Positions 12,001 to 24,990 are shown, counted from the first letter of the stretch. The stretch is 64,000 nucleotides of DNA from Epiperipatus broadwayi (GCA_028023455.1 JAQFVV010000185.1:684001-748000); one strand, 5' to 3'. A program made the numbers and translations. Notes: a model not told the origin generated them from the sequence alone.

Positions 12001-14690
12001 TTGCTAATTTATCTAAATTATTAGTCAAATAATTATCTATTTTACATTTAATTATTTCTGGAAGACTGATCTGGGAAAGATCATATTACCCTCAACTGAT
12101 ATGATTATCTAAAACAAATTATATGATCTAAAGCTAACTAAGCTTTTTTTTTTTTTTACTTATAGACACATAAAAACATTTATTTTATCAAATGAATGCT
12201 AATTTTTTCATGAAAAAAATCAGTAATTATTTTAAAAAATAAAGTTGATGTGATAAAATGTAATCATAATATATTTCGTATTGTAACTTTCAATATTATA
12301 AAAATGATGGTTAATTTGGGTCTGTAATTGATTAAATTATGCAAGTATTTGAGCCAAGTTATCTTTTTTGAATAATTGTTTGGGACAAGTTGTCACCATA
12401 AGTAAACAACTGTATATACCCATATACTACGGTCTTTTGAAAATATGGCTTGCTTTTTAACTTTATTGCAAAAAAAAAAAATCAACATCACATATCATGT
12501 TGTTTTCATAATTGATGTTTTTTGAACATTTTTTCTAAAAGGGTATTTAAAATCTTTAATTAGAAAATGGAATCTACCTCTTAAACATATATTTTTGAGC
12601 TTCAAACAACAATATTTTGATGTAAAAACTAATTGATAGTGGCATTGTTAAAGCTTATAAAATTAAATATATATAAATTTTTATGAATATATTGTATTTT
12701 AGATATAAGTACTTGAAAGTGATAATAGAATTAATAAACTGGTAATCTTTGTCAAGTCATATTTATTTAGACATATCTGATATATGTAGGATAAATGAAT
12801 GAACAAACACAGTTAATATGTACATTGCAATTAGGTTATTATAATGTCATATAATCCCTTAGTACAAATTGACAGATAGAGTACTGACTGAGAAGATTTC
12901 AGTCTCTAAGTATTATATTGTCACTGCACATGGCTAAAAATGAATGAATGGCTAATTATTTAGGAAGTCATTTGACATGGGATTACTTGAAAAGATGGAA
13001 TTGAGCTTTTGTTAAGATACTTTTAACATTGAAATATGTCATTAAACTTTACAAAACAAACATATTATTAAAAAGGCAAAGATAAAGCTTTTGCAAACTA
13101 TTATCAAGAATTGTTGTCATGATATTCTATCCAGTATTACATAGAGAGACTAAAGAACTAAATATTCTTAAACTAAAGCTTAACCTATCCCTTCAAGTGC
13201 TTAAATTTAATTATAATATCACATGCAATGAACCACTTGATTATTGTTTTTTTTATCCGGATTGCTCCAATATGGGTTGAAACAATTTTAAAAACCAAAA
13301 TATTTTTTACAATAGTTTAATGAATAGCATATCAATCTATTATGTTCATGAAATAAATTAAAATATAAAATAAAACACAAACATGGTTTTCCACAGATAA
13401 TTAACCATCCAGTATTAGCAGTAGATAGATGATTATTTTTAACTGAGAGGTGAAGTAAGATATTTTAACTTCAACATCTAGCAATTGATTATATGATATA
13501 TAGTATCTACTTTTATCATAGTTCCTACATCACTGACAATGATTAAGTAGTGTACCCTAATCTTAATACACTATTATCTAACTAATTCAAACCTAGAAAG
13601 TAAATTACTGTGAAACATTGAGTATTATAAAAAAGATATGAATTGAGCAGATAACGATTTAATGATTTGTTATCATTAACATTCCTAGATAGGGGAGAAA
13701 AGATGCCAATATAGTTAATAAAAAACTGAGGACACTAAAATATAGATACTTATCCAAGATCAAGTTTATATGGTTGTTCAAACATCGAAAATGTGGATAA
13801 ACCTTCTGTCTGATTTTAGCTGTCTGGGTTGTATTTTAAATCAAGTATATATTATATGTAGATATACATATTCCAACTCCCACTAACCCACTCAAAAAAC
13901 ACTAACAAGTTTTATTTATTAATATTTTAAATTAATTTTTTATAATTAAATGAAGTAAAACATTTACAAAAAATTATTAAAAGTAAACCGATATAATAAA
14001 ATGAAATTGAATTAAGCCAAGAGTATTAGCATGACTTTCTTCTTGATATAATTGCATTAAAAAGCTGTTTACATCTATCAAGACAAATTAATTTAAAATT
14101 TTTCACATTAAAGAAGTATATAATAAATTAAATTCTATTTCATTATTTAATAAATACATTATGTTTTCTAGAAATAATTAAAAAAGTTACTGAGTTGTTA
14201 CAAGTTCTTAAAATTAAAAAAAAAACTATGCTCATCAAAAAATAATTAAAATGTTATTGAATTACTATAAGATGCTAACTCTTGTTATAAAATTTAAAAA
14301 TAATTACATCGTCATTTTTTATAGTAATAATTAAATAAAAATGTTTTAAATTTATATGCACAATAAATAAATAAATAAAATAAATTATCAATAAATTTGA
14401 GAATGATGAAAATGGACTTTAATTATTTTAATAGTTCACTTAGAAAATGAAAATCTTATTTTATTTATAAAATATAAAATATGATTTATGTTTAAAATAA
14501 TAATAATTATTAAAATATTTAAAACATTTAAGTAGCAAACTGCTTACTACATTAAAGATAGAAAAGCGTTTTACAATTTTCATTACTGTTTTATATAGAG
14601 ATAAATTTGATGAATAAAAAATTGAAGATATTGGAAAAGAAATGTTTTAAATTTTGTATTTCTCTTTCTATTCAATATTTTTTTTTAATG
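9090..14690. other. 5.6 kb of AT-rich DNA without recognisable features
   Basis: Only short open frames occur, none with a recognisable domain or biased composition. Several A and T homopolymers (for example near 9733, 12148 and 12468) are present. I find no element ends, hairpins of note or RNA genes. Confidence 0.6.
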
Positions 14691-14739
14691 AAGATTTAAA
14701 TCGATTATAATTACATATACGTTAGTTAACTTTTCTTAG

Positions 14740-15765
14740 ACAAGTTGTAATTAATTTATAAGCGCTAGGAACGCTCAATAACAAAAACTTAAGTGTAAAA
14801 GTTTATTTCAATTTTATGCTAAAATGCTTGCAATACTTGGTCTTGATATCATATTCATGGCAATGACTGATAAATAGGAGGATGATAGGTATATGTGTAA
14901 TGTAAATTTATGTGAATATATACAACTGAGTTAAATAAACCAATTTTTAAAGAGTAGGAAGCAGGATTTGTTTTTATTTATCAAATCAGATTATTAGTGA
15001 TGTGCTATGCCTTTTTTATTTTCCATTCAGAATCATTTCTGTTAATGCACATGACACTGGCTGGTGGAGATTCAAATGACGACCTGACAATAAGCCCTGG
15101 ATATTGCTTCCCTTTATCTCCAACTGTCTCAGAAGTATAAATAAAATATGTTCAGATTAATATAAAATCAGCCTTCACACTTGACCCTTTATAAACAGGT
15201 TGATCATTTATTCCAAGGATGAACTTCCCACTGAACACAATTCCTCTTCTATACTGTTTACAAGATTGCTTGTATTTAAACTGGCTGAAATTGGAGAATC
15301 ACATGCCAGTCTCACAACAAGATTAGTCCAACATCAATGCCTGTACAAAAAGGCTAACGACAAACCAGACCACAAATCCACATTTCTGGAGCACCAAAAT
15401 AAACTCAGCCATACATTTGAGCCTATACCAGCTGGCATCATGTGCATTGTGAGAAATGATTCTAAGCAGAAAATAAAGGAGGTATGGCACATTACTAATT
15501 ATCTAAATTTGATAAATAAATAAAAAATCCTGCTTTCCTCTCTCTGAAAAATTGGCCAATTAACTCATTTGTATACATTACATAAATTTATATCATACTT
15601 ATACCAAACACCCTTCTGTTCACCAGTCATTGCTATAAATAAAATATCAAGACCATTATATCAAAAGTAACTTAGCACAAGATTATAATAAACTTTTACA
15701 CTCAAGATTTTCTTAATTAATATTCCTAGCATTTATAAGTTAATTAAATCGACTATATAGATTGA
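14740..15765. mobile_element. Element with ~330-bp inverted arms and unique centre
   Basis: The left arm (about 14740-15065) and right arm (about 15435-15765) are reverse complements with moderate divergence. Landmarks are the pairs TGTAAAAGTTTAT/ATAAACTTTTACA, GGTCTTGATAT/ATATCAAGACC, AAGCAGGATT/AATCCTGCTT and AATGCACATGA/TCATGTGCATT. The 370-bp centre includes a 107-codon open frame (15200-15523) with no domain I know, part of which lies in the right arm, so I do not call it a gene. Best read as a non-autonomous foldback or long-TIR DNA transposon. Confidence 0.65.
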
Positions 15766-16106
15766 GATTTACAGAATCACATTATTTAGAAATGAAAGTT
15801 TTAATAATATTTAGAAAAAAATGTAAATTTTGGGAAAATATATACACCATTTCACCAATAATTAGATGAAATTTATATATACATAATCAATGAAATATAA
15901 TATAAATCTTTATTATATAATAATAACAACTTATAAATACATCACAGAAAAATTATATATATAAAAGCCTTTTTCAGTAATTCTAAATTTTTTTACCCTT
16001 CTCAATATGATACCTCGTACTAATACTAACACGTATATTACGTATATAGTGACATCTACTGACATTTCCTATAATTCATTATTTTTATCATTTTATTTAT
16101 TTCCCC

Positions 16107-16503
16107 TTATATTACTTTCCATTCTTTATCCATTACCCAATCATTCATTAAATCAATTGACTTTTTGTAAATGTTCATACATGTATTTATATTATATTTT
16201 ATATAATTTGTTTCATATATTTTCCTTCTATTCATTTCCTTTATATAATTTAATGGTCTTATGTTTTTAATACAATCTATTTTATGTCCAAATTTTAAAT
16301 AATGAACATATAATGCTGATCTATCATCCCTCCTTTCAATAGCACTATTATGTTCTTTTGCCCTTTGTTCTAATTGTTTTGATGTTTGTCCATAGTAAAC
16401 CATTTTACATATCCCACAAGTAATTTTATATACTGTTCCCTTTATATATTTCATATCATCTTTAATCTTATAATTTCCTATTAATATATCTAAATTTGTA
16501 CTA
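16107..16503 (-). pseudogene. PLE copy A: GIY-YIG endonuclease
   Basis: The frame runs from about 16503 without a stop, and an internal ATG at 16454 opens MKYIKG. It encodes VYKITCGICKMVYYGQTSKQ followed by LEQRAKEH, the PLE GIY-YIG signature with paired cysteines and the catalytic arginine, and a downstream RRKIYETNYIK carrying the expected glutamate. PLE endonucleases nick the target for RT priming. It is out of frame (+1) with the upstream RT across an A5 run near 16515, and the same offset occurs in copy B. The copy B protein is almost identical (V to I near the end), so the duplication is recent. Confidence 0.88.
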
Positions 16504-17337
16504 TTAGACCATCCTATTTTTATTCATATAATTTTTATTTTTAGTTAATATATCATAAATTTTAGGTGTATATGCAATTTTAATCCATTTTATATTATTT
16601 AATATTTTATTCCCTCTAATATTATTTTTATTATCATATAATATATTCCTAATATTTCTAGGATTATATCCATAGCTAAAATATAATTTAATAAATTGTT
16701 CTTTTTGTACTTCAGCGATTTTTTTATCTGTGTTATACCTATCATTTTTAATTTTAAAATTCTTAATTACTGCCATCTTTTGTGTCCATGCTTTTTGTGA
16801 ATGCTTATAAATTATTTTTCTTATTTTATCTTCTTTAATAAAATAATTTAATACAATCATGTTATTGTTTATCTTTATTTCTATATCTAAATATTTTATT
16901 TTATTATCTATTTCTTTTATTGTAAACTTTATATTATTTTTATTATTATTAAATTCATTATATATATTTCTTATAACTCTTTTATTCCCTATTACTAAGA
17001 TATCATCTACATATCGAAAATACTCTTTTATTTCTTTATTTATTATTCTATTCTTGACAATATGTAATTCAATTTCATTTATAAATATTGAAGCCATTAA
17101 TCCACTTATTGCACATCCCATAACCCATCCCTTATTTATATTTCAATATTCATCTTTATATTTAAAATATAAGCTATTATTTATTAAATTTAACCCCTGT
17201 TCCATAATGTCAATTATTTCCATATCCTGTATATACATCTTTAATTTTTGTATAACTATTTTAATACTTTCATTCCTAGGTATACTTGGATACATTTTCT
17301 CTATATCCATTACAAAAATACTTTGATTTCTATTCAT
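16504..17337 (-). pseudogene. PLE copy A: RT core
   Basis: This frame begins MNRNQSIFVMDIEKMYPSIP, RT motif A in the PLE form (F.D...lYpsIP). After a TGA at 17143-17145 it continues with WVMGCAISGLMASIFINEIE (motif B region) and YFRYVDDILVIG (motif C, catalytic YVDD), then KYLDIEI. The TGA replaces a tryptophan codon: copy B has TGG at the matching site (19861-19863), so the stop is a point mutation in copy A. The catalytic aspartates of motifs A and C are intact. The frame ends at a TAA near 16504, where the endonuclease continues in another frame. Confidence 0.88.
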
Positions 17338-18509
17338 TTTATTATATTTAACCTATCTATAATTTCATCAGTATTTTTAATACAAAATTCCCCATACCCC
17401 ATAATATTTGCTATCCATTTATTTATATATCTACAAAATTTCTGTAAAATGAAATTTGAAAAGTTAAATAATAATCTTAATGGATTATCCTCTTTTTGTG
17501 TTTTTACTTTAGTAAATATATATGGATTTTCATACATTGATGGATACAAAAATCCATACTTATTTTTATCAATAATTCCTTTCCCTTCCATTTTATGTAA
17601 TATCTCTATATATTTACTTTTTATATTATTAGTAGGATCTTTAAATAATTTTATATATCCTTCCTTTTTTATCTCATTTTCTATCTTATCTATATAATCT
17701 TTAGAATACATTATAACAAATCTACTATCTTTATCTTCTTTACATAACACTATATTCTCTTTTCTACATATATTTCTTATTTCTTTAGTAGTTCTTTTAT
17801 ATTTATATTCCCTTTGTGAACATTTAATATTTCCTAATTGTTTGTTCAATATATAGTTCATTTTCCTTTTATCTACTGTAGAAATATTTGCTAATTCTAT
17901 GTCCGTAGTTATCTTCTTTTTAATGTCTTTATCCACAAATGGTATAAAATAAGGAGACTTACTTAATAGTTGATTTTGCTCCATTGAGAATTTATATTTT
18001 GTTAGATTTATAAAATTATCTTTTATTCTGTTATTGTAATTAATATATCCTTTACATTCTGTTACTTCTTTATCTTTATTCCAATATTTCGTCCACATCC
18101 ATTTTCTATTATATTTTTTATGACTCCATTTTTCCTTATATCCATTTAAATAGACTATTAATTTATCCCACGCATTTATTTTTATTAATGACGCTTTTAT
18201 AACAACTTTTAAATTCTTAAATTTATTAATCTTGTTATATAAAATATTGTATTTTTCATCAATAAAAGTTTTAAGAATATAATTTTCTATATTCCTTTTT
18301 AATTTCCAATTATTTGATAACTTTTTATTATTCTTTACGTAAAATTTACAAGACCTAGGAACGACATTATAACGTTTACAACTATTTAAATACGTTAATT
18401 GTCTTTTAATATTCTCGATATATAAACACATTCTAGTAAGTTCTTTTACTTTACCCATTACATTTAAATCCAGTTTAGATTTCATATATGTCCATAGATG
18501 TTCCACCAT
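17334..18509 (-). pseudogene. PLE copy A: N-terminal and first RT part
   Basis: A 391-codon open frame starting at an ATG (MVEHLWTYMK). PLE RTs have a long basic N-terminal region before the fingers. Here that region is followed by KEDKDSRFVIMYSKDY, the counterpart of the PLE 'adKg...vvm...Y' block, and by NPLRLLFNFSNFILQKFCRY, the counterpart of the PLE 'pLRPivs..n' block. The frame closes at a TGA that overlaps the ATG of the next frame (ATGA at 17334-17337), where a one-base change would join it to the RT core. The protein is extremely rich in Lys, Asn and Ile, as expected from AT pressure. Confidence 0.82.
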
Positions 18510-18599
18510 GCATTACGATATAATATTATAACTTGCTTAAACGTTATTCTCCAAATTACTTAATTCTAAGAAATAATACTCCTTTATGTTGTTTATCTT
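18510..18599 (-). other. Junction between PLE copies A and B
   Basis: About 90 bases between the first ATG of copy A and the shared 3' terminus of copy B. It is probably the 5' UTR of copy A. I looked for a hammerhead core here, as many PLE pseudo-LTRs carry one, and found none. Confidence 0.5.
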
Positions 18600-18823
18600 A
18601 TAATCAATGAAATATAATATAAATCTTTATTATATAATAATAACAACTTGTAAATACATCATAGAAAAATTATATATATAAAAGCCTTTTTCGGTAATTC
18701 TAAATTTTTTTACCCTTTTCAATATGATACCTTGTACTAATACTAACACGTATATTACGTATATAGCGACATCTACTGACATTTCCTATAATTCATTATT
18801 TTTATCATTTTATTTATTTCCCC

Positions 18824-19220
18824 TTATATTACTTTCCATTCTTTATCTATTACCCAATCATTCATTAAATCAATTGACTTTTTGTAAATGTTCATACATG
18901 TATTTATATTATATTTTATATAATTTGTTTCATATATTTTCCTTCTATTCATTTCCTTTATATAATTTAATGGTCTTATGTTTTTAATACAATCTATTTT
19001 ATGTCCAAATTTTAAATAATGAACATATAATGCTGATCTGTCATCCCTCCTTTCAATAGCACTATTATGTTCTTTTGCCCTTTGTTCTAATTGTTTTGAT
19101 GTTTGTCCATAGTAAACCATTTTACATATCCCACAAGTAATTTTATATACTGTTCCCTTTATATATTTCATATCATCTTTAATCTTATAATTTCCTATTA
19201 ATATATCTAAATTTTTACTA
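18824..19220 (-). pseudogene. PLE copy B: GIY-YIG endonuclease
   Basis: A 115-codon frame from ATG 19171, nearly identical to the copy A endonuclease (VYKITCGICKMVYYGQTSKQ and RAKEH all kept). The frame is intact even though its RT is dead. It shows the same +1 offset from the RT frame at an A5 run as in copy A. Confidence 0.85.
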
Positions 19221-19900
19221 TTAGACCATCCTATTTTTATTCATATAATTTTTATTTTTAGTTAATATATCATAAATTTTAGGTGTATAAGCAATTTTAA
19301 TCCATTTTATATTATTTAATATTTTATTCCCTCTAATATTATTTTTATTATCATATAATATATTCCTAATATTTCTAGGATTATATCCATAGCTAGAATA
19401 TAATTTAATAAATTGTTTTTTTTTTGTACTTCAGCGATTTTTTTATCTGTGTTATACCTATTATTTTTAATTTTAAAATTCTTAATTACTGCCATCTTTT
19501 GTGTCCATGCTTGTTGTGAATCCTTATAAATTATTTTTCTTATTTTATCTTCTTTAATAAAATGATTTAATACAATCATGTTATTGTTTATCTTTATTTC
19601 TATATCTAAATATTTTATTTTATTATCTATTTCTTTTATTGTAAACTTTATATTATTTTTATTATTATTAAATTCATTATATATATATTTTATAACTCTT
19701 TTATTCCCTATTATTAAGATATCATATACATATCGAAAATACTATTTATTTATTTATTTATTATTCTATTCTTGACAATATGTAATTCCATTTCATTTAT
19801 AAATATTGAAGCCATTAATCCACTTATTGCACATCCCATAACCCATCCCTTATTTATATTCCAATATTCATCTTTATATTTAAAATATAGTAATTCATCT
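19205..19900 (-). pseudogene. PLE copy B: RT C-terminal half, inactive
   Basis: Alignment to copy A shows TGG kept at 19861-19863. The motif C box is changed from YVDD to YVYD (GAT to TAT near 19722), which removes a catalytic aspartate. Short indels occur near 19745, and a lengthened T run near 19421 shifts the frame after AEVQK. It is not functional. Confidence 0.85.
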
Positions 19901-19924
19901 TTATATTTAAAATATAGTAATAAA

Positions 19925-21525
19925 ACTGTAATCTGAGTTTATATCTGTAAAACAGATAAAAATGCATATGTTATTAAATTTTCCAGAACAACATCACAGC
20001 AAAATTGTAGCAACTGTAAATTTTCACGATAGCTCCATAGAAATACTTTACTGATTATATATATTATTCCAAAGGGATACTTTTAAAAAAATAATATTAT
20101 TAAATTTTTTAAAATCTGTAATAAACAGATTGGAAAATTTATTAAAAAATAATATAATGAAGGTGACTGATGTTATTTTTTATGTGTTAAATTACCGGGA
20201 AAGGGGGGGGGGGATAGTTGTTGCAAAAGTACATTTTTTTTATTTCATAAATACAAACATTAATTTATTTAAATGTCTTATCTTTCTATAATATTTAAGT
20301 AAATAATATTTAAATCTGTAAGTAGATATATAAAAATTATTTATTATATGAAATAAAGTATTTTAGAGAATCAAGATTACTCTAGAATGAATATTACAAA
20401 TACCAAAAATGAGGTTGCCTTGACAACAATTTGAAATTGCTGACTGCTATTGATGTTGGAATTGTCTAAGTCTTGAGTGATTTTTAATAATTAGATACAA
20501 ATATGTATATAAATATAGTAAACTCCCATAACCCAATAACATGATATCTGGTTCCAAGTGATATCATAATACTAAAATTTACTTATAATTGTCCCAAAAA
20601 ATAATAATTATATAAAATTTTAATAAATCCTTACATATATAGTTATGTATAAATAATAAGATATACTTGATTCAAATTTTAATTCTCAGAATGCTCCAGT
20701 AGTTAATATATTTTTTTTTATTAATTTTAATTTATGCTCTAATTATTATATATTGCTTTCAAAACAAATATTAATTTGTTATTTATTTTCAAAATTATAA
20801 TACATTTCTTTATTTCTAAGTTCATTTTTATAATCAAATACTCTGGTATAATAAAATATTTTTTGTCAAGATTTATATGATAATTTCACACTTTTCTTAT
20901 GTAAAATCACATTTTCATTACCATTATAATGATGAATTATTTATTAAGTCCCTGAATGATATTTTTACTATAGTCATATTTTATTTTATTTTTCATATTT
21001 TTATAATCATACACTATAAATATTCAAAATCATGTGGTAATTTATATTATGCAGAACAAATTCTTGCAAATAAATTATTTACATAATTTTATTTTGAAAA
21101 CTTATTTTTTTCAAATGCAGCAGAAAAATTATTTCATTTTTTAATCTATTATTATACTTTAAATGATATAGAGGAACTTTAAACTATAATAGTTATTAAT
21201 ATAATTGAAAAACTGTCAGTCCAATCTTTATATGCAATACATTTTATTAGTCATAGTACATGAAAAAAAAAGACTAATTACTATGGAGTACACATGCATC
21301 TGAAAAATACTGCATATATTTTTCATTACAACTTCCTGAAATGTATTCATAAGAGTGTTTTATCAATTGATGTAGGGAGACAGATGTAATCATCATTAGA
21401 GCTGAATGTTCAAGATTTATTCACATCTAATTCAAGGTGCATTAACCTACTTATTAATAGTCACATATTTTGTATCATTGTACAATTAATATTAATGCAA
21501 TGCTTTGTATTAAAGTCATTAAAAT
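19925..21525. other. AT-rich intergenic DNA
   Basis: No gene is visible. A run of about ten G lies near 20203. The short frame at 20877-21086 has no recognisable content. Confidence 0.6.
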
Positions 21526-21534
21526 AATAATATC

Positions 21535-21612
21535 CATCATACATTAAAATAACACGATCACCATCTCTCTGGTTGGCACAGGGTGGCACTACTTTATAGT
21601 TTTGCCTTTGTA
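21535..21612 (-). repeat. Fragment of the 24.7-kb palindromic MITE family
   Basis: The text CTCTGGTTGGCACAGGGTGGC followed by ACTACTTTATAG matches the right arm of the palindrome at 24716-24990 (CTCTGGTTGGCATTGAGTGG). Only the outer part is present. Confidence 0.55.
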
Positions 21613-24600
21613 TACATTAAAAATAATATTTAAAGTCTACTCTTTTAACTTTTTTGATATAATAGGCATGTATTATCATAGTATTATAATATTAATCAAT
21701 ACTTAAAGTGCTATTAACAATGTGTAACTGCAATTTGCTTGAGCCATAGTGCAGTCTGATAACAATAGTTTATACTTTTCTATTATAAATAAATGAGAGG
21801 GCTTATGTTCCAATAAAACAATAATTATTGACAGTGAAATTCAACTTTCATATGATTTATACATTGCCAAAAAAAATTCTTGTTTTTTTTAACTATTTCA
21901 AAATATAAAATGCATATTTATCTCACATTCAATAATGAAATTTGGCCATTGAATACATTTAATGGAGAAACTGAATATCTCAAGACAAAATACTAAATAG
22001 AACTCCAAAAACAATTTAGACAAATCTGGCATAGAAATAATGGTGTATAGAGACAATCTGTTGCATATCCAATATATTCAAATTATTTCCAAGAGTAGCT
22101 AGTTATTTACAAACTGATTCAAGTTTGAATTGAAAGCTTAAAATAGACATGAAAATATAAATAAAATAAATTTTCAAAAATTAAAATAATATCCATAAGC
22201 AAATATATTTACAATAGTTTCTTGCACTGATAATCACATCTTTTGTAACACAGATTACCACATCTTTAACAAATTATATAAGTATTTATGAAAAATCAAA
22301 GATGCTAACAGAAAGATACATGAAATACTATTTTTACTGAAAATATATAATATAAATATCATGTTAAAAACAAGTGACAGCATATACTTCCTTGTTATAT
22401 ATCTGATCTAAACTTGTAATAGATTAAGATAATGATAGCAGAAAATGATTTTATATTCAAAATTAATATTTCTATTATATACTGTCAAATTGTGATTTAG
22501 AAATTATTTGTAATGTGTATAAATTAATTACCTCACTTTGTATCATATTTTCTTTTATTGAAGATATAGAGTTACATCTGCAATCAATATTTACAAAAAA
22601 AAAACAAAAACATTTTTTTTTTTTGCAATTTTGGGATAATAGTAAATTTATCTTTAAAATTAATCCTTTAGATATTTTTAAATTAATGATTTACATAACA
22701 GTATATCCAATATCATTCAAACATAAAATTTGTAAAATAGATATTGAGTACTCAGTCATTTTTATATATCTCTATAATAGAGTTTAAATTTAAAATTATA
22801 TCTTTTATGAACCATAGAGAACTGGCAATTCTAAACTATCAATTGCTAAGAATTATTTCACCATCTAATTAAGATGAACTGAAGATTCCCCTAAATTTGA
22901 ATTTTAGCATGAAAAAAGATAGCTGGCTGAACTAAAATTCTTATATCATAAAAATCTTATATACATATATAAAAGCATCATATATGCATATTAATTTATT
23001 AATGTTTTGAAATCTACACTATTTTATTGTATATTATACTGAATATAGACTAAGTGATGAAATACACAATTGGATTCATTTTTCAAATTTTTCTAATCTT
23101 ATTGTCCAAAAAAGCAAAGTTTTCTTAAACTGGTTACTTTGTAAGTAATTGTGAAGAATACTAATTTGTCAAAATGTCGAGAGGAGAATTTAAATTGACG
23201 GAGTTTAGTGAATTTGACAGATGTACACTCAAGAATTGAAGATGAAACTAAAAAGAATAAAGTGATGCCTAACTAATTTATTGATGGATTTAAAATCATT
23301 TGCTAAAATTGTGACATTAAACAAATAATTTCTAACAGTTTGAAGAAATATTTACTGCCTGTCATTTTAAATATGTAATCAAAGCTGAAAAAAAAAATTA
23401 GAAAAATAAATGTTAAATTTTTTTCAAAGTATAAGACACATTTTAATTTTAATTTTAAAAATTTTTAATATGAACTTTAAACATTTTATAGTTTTAACAA
23501 ATATTGACGATACAATTCTACAGAACAACAGTCACTCCAGCAACCCTAATAAATAAACAGTGAAAGGGTAGTAATCATCAGGTTTGCAATTGGCATGTGA
23601 TGATCGTTAGAGCCCCCCCCCCTCAATTTACTCTCTCACTAATAACAGTACAAAACAAAATATTACATGTAAATTATCATCACATCCCAACATTAATAGC
23701 CCAATATAAGTTAAGATCTTTCAACATTTTTCGTAAAAACAAGTATTATAAATTTTTTGATGTCCTGTTTGAGCTTTTTCAGAATCATCTTTCAGAAAAC
23801 AATAAAGATCCATTCTTTCATATCCCTAGTATGTGTTTTAATTGTACGTTTTTGTTAGTTCTTTTAAATTATAATATTAAGTTTTCCAAATACAATTTAA
23901 TGCCAATTTTATTCTGCTATTTATTCTTTATTTTTAATAAATTTAGTTTATTTATTTCTAACATAAACAAACATTCGCTTCTCTAATTGTATTTTCCTTT
24001 CACTGAAATGTTTTTGAAAGTACGTACTTTAATTTTATTAAAATACATATTTTAAATATTGATTTAAAATTCAAAATTATTTGAGTCAAATTAAAATGTA
24101 TAATTATAAAAACAACAGTTCTTAACAACAGCTCTGTGGCATTTAGAACAATAATAGAGTGAAGGAACTAAGGATTAAATAATAGGATTAAATCTCTGTT
24201 TGTTATAATGCTCAAACATCACATAACCTTCTAAATAAAATAATTATTAAATTATTCATTTTATCCACAAAATTAAGATATCTTAGATATTCAATCTTTT
24301 TTATTGATTTTTAAAATTTTCTTTAAATTCTGGAAAATAATTTTTGGCATCTTGGCATATATTCATTTTTTCCAAATTTTTTTTAATAAATTAAAATAAT
24401 CTTTATCAATGCATGTATAATATCAAAATCATTTGTATAATAAAACCTAAACACAATGAAAAGTTATAATGTTCTTCAATTGAGTTATTTACTATTTATA
24501 ATTGATCTATGATAGAAAACCCACTTCTAAATATATTCATTTTTATAGATGAGCATAGATAATCTTTTTTAATACAAAGTCTCCCTATTATATTTTTAAA

Positions 24601-24715
24601 AAAAATTAATGCAAGTGTATTATTCCAATTATTGAAACTTTAGCTTTATTTAAGCATCTTAAAATAAAAAAGGATATTTTAAACCACTAAACATCACATA
24701 ATCACTATTTCTTAT
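21613..24715. other. AT-rich intergenic DNA
   Basis: No recognisable gene or element. A C8-9 run lies near 23613. The 129-codon frame at 23597-23986 is compositionally AT-driven and has no domain I recognise. Confidence 0.6.
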
Positions 24716-24990
24716 GCTATCACATAACTGTTATTAAAACAGGAAAAACTCTCCATACAGTAGTGCCACTTAGTGCCAACCAGAGTAATCAATGGATGCC
24801 AGAAGGCTTGTGTATAAAATACCCATCTAGTGTATACTCATACAATATCCACAAGCCAGAAACTAGTCTGAGGATATTGGATGAGTAGGCACTAGATGGG
24901 GATTTTATGCACAAACCTTCTGGCATCCATTGATTACTCTGGTTGGCATTGAGTGGCACTGCTGTATAGAGAGTTTTACCTGTTTTAAGA
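24716..24990. mobile_element. Near-perfect palindromic MITE (~270 bp)
   Basis: Left arm landmarks GTGCCAACCAGAGTAATCAA and TGGATGCCAGAAGG are mirrored by CCTTCTGGCATCCA and TTGATTACTCTGGTTGGCA in the right arm. AAAACAGG and CCTGTTTT lie at the outside. The centre is CCACAAGCCAGAAACTAGTC. It has no coding capacity. Related partial copies occur at 21.5 kb and 60.75 kb, so it is a dispersed family. Confidence 0.75.

Larger units (their letters stand above)
15883..18599 (-). mobile_element. Penelope-like element, copy A (near full length)
   Basis: A minus-strand element encoding an RT followed by a GIY-YIG endonuclease, the diagnostic PLE architecture. Its 3' end (lower coordinate) is fixed by comparison with copy B: both share sequence starting at ATAATCAATGAAATATAATA (15883 and 18600), an offset of 2717. 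Copy B lies immediately upstream in the same orientation, so the pair forms the head-to-tail arrangement with a 5'-truncated upstream copy that is typical of Penelope pseudo-LTRs. Coding is broken by a frameshift near 17335, a TGA at 17143-17145 and a frame change near 16505. Confidence 0.88.
18600..19905 (-). mobile_element. Penelope-like element, copy B (5'-truncated, tandem)
   Basis: Very similar to the 3' half of copy A in the same orientation. It begins within the RT near motif B, so the N-terminal half is absent. The truncated end shows a 29-bp duplication (19868-19918, TTCATCTTTATATTTAAAAT twice) before unrelated sequence. It corresponds to the upstream pseudo-LTR of the tandem pair. 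Confidence 0.88.

Noticed and set aside
16859-17697. Long hydrophobic plus-strand frames (155 and 149 codons), looking like membrane proteins.
   Set aside because: They are antisense shadows of the AT-rich PLE coding strand, rich in Phe, Ile and Leu because the sense strand is rich in Lys, Asn and Ile codons.
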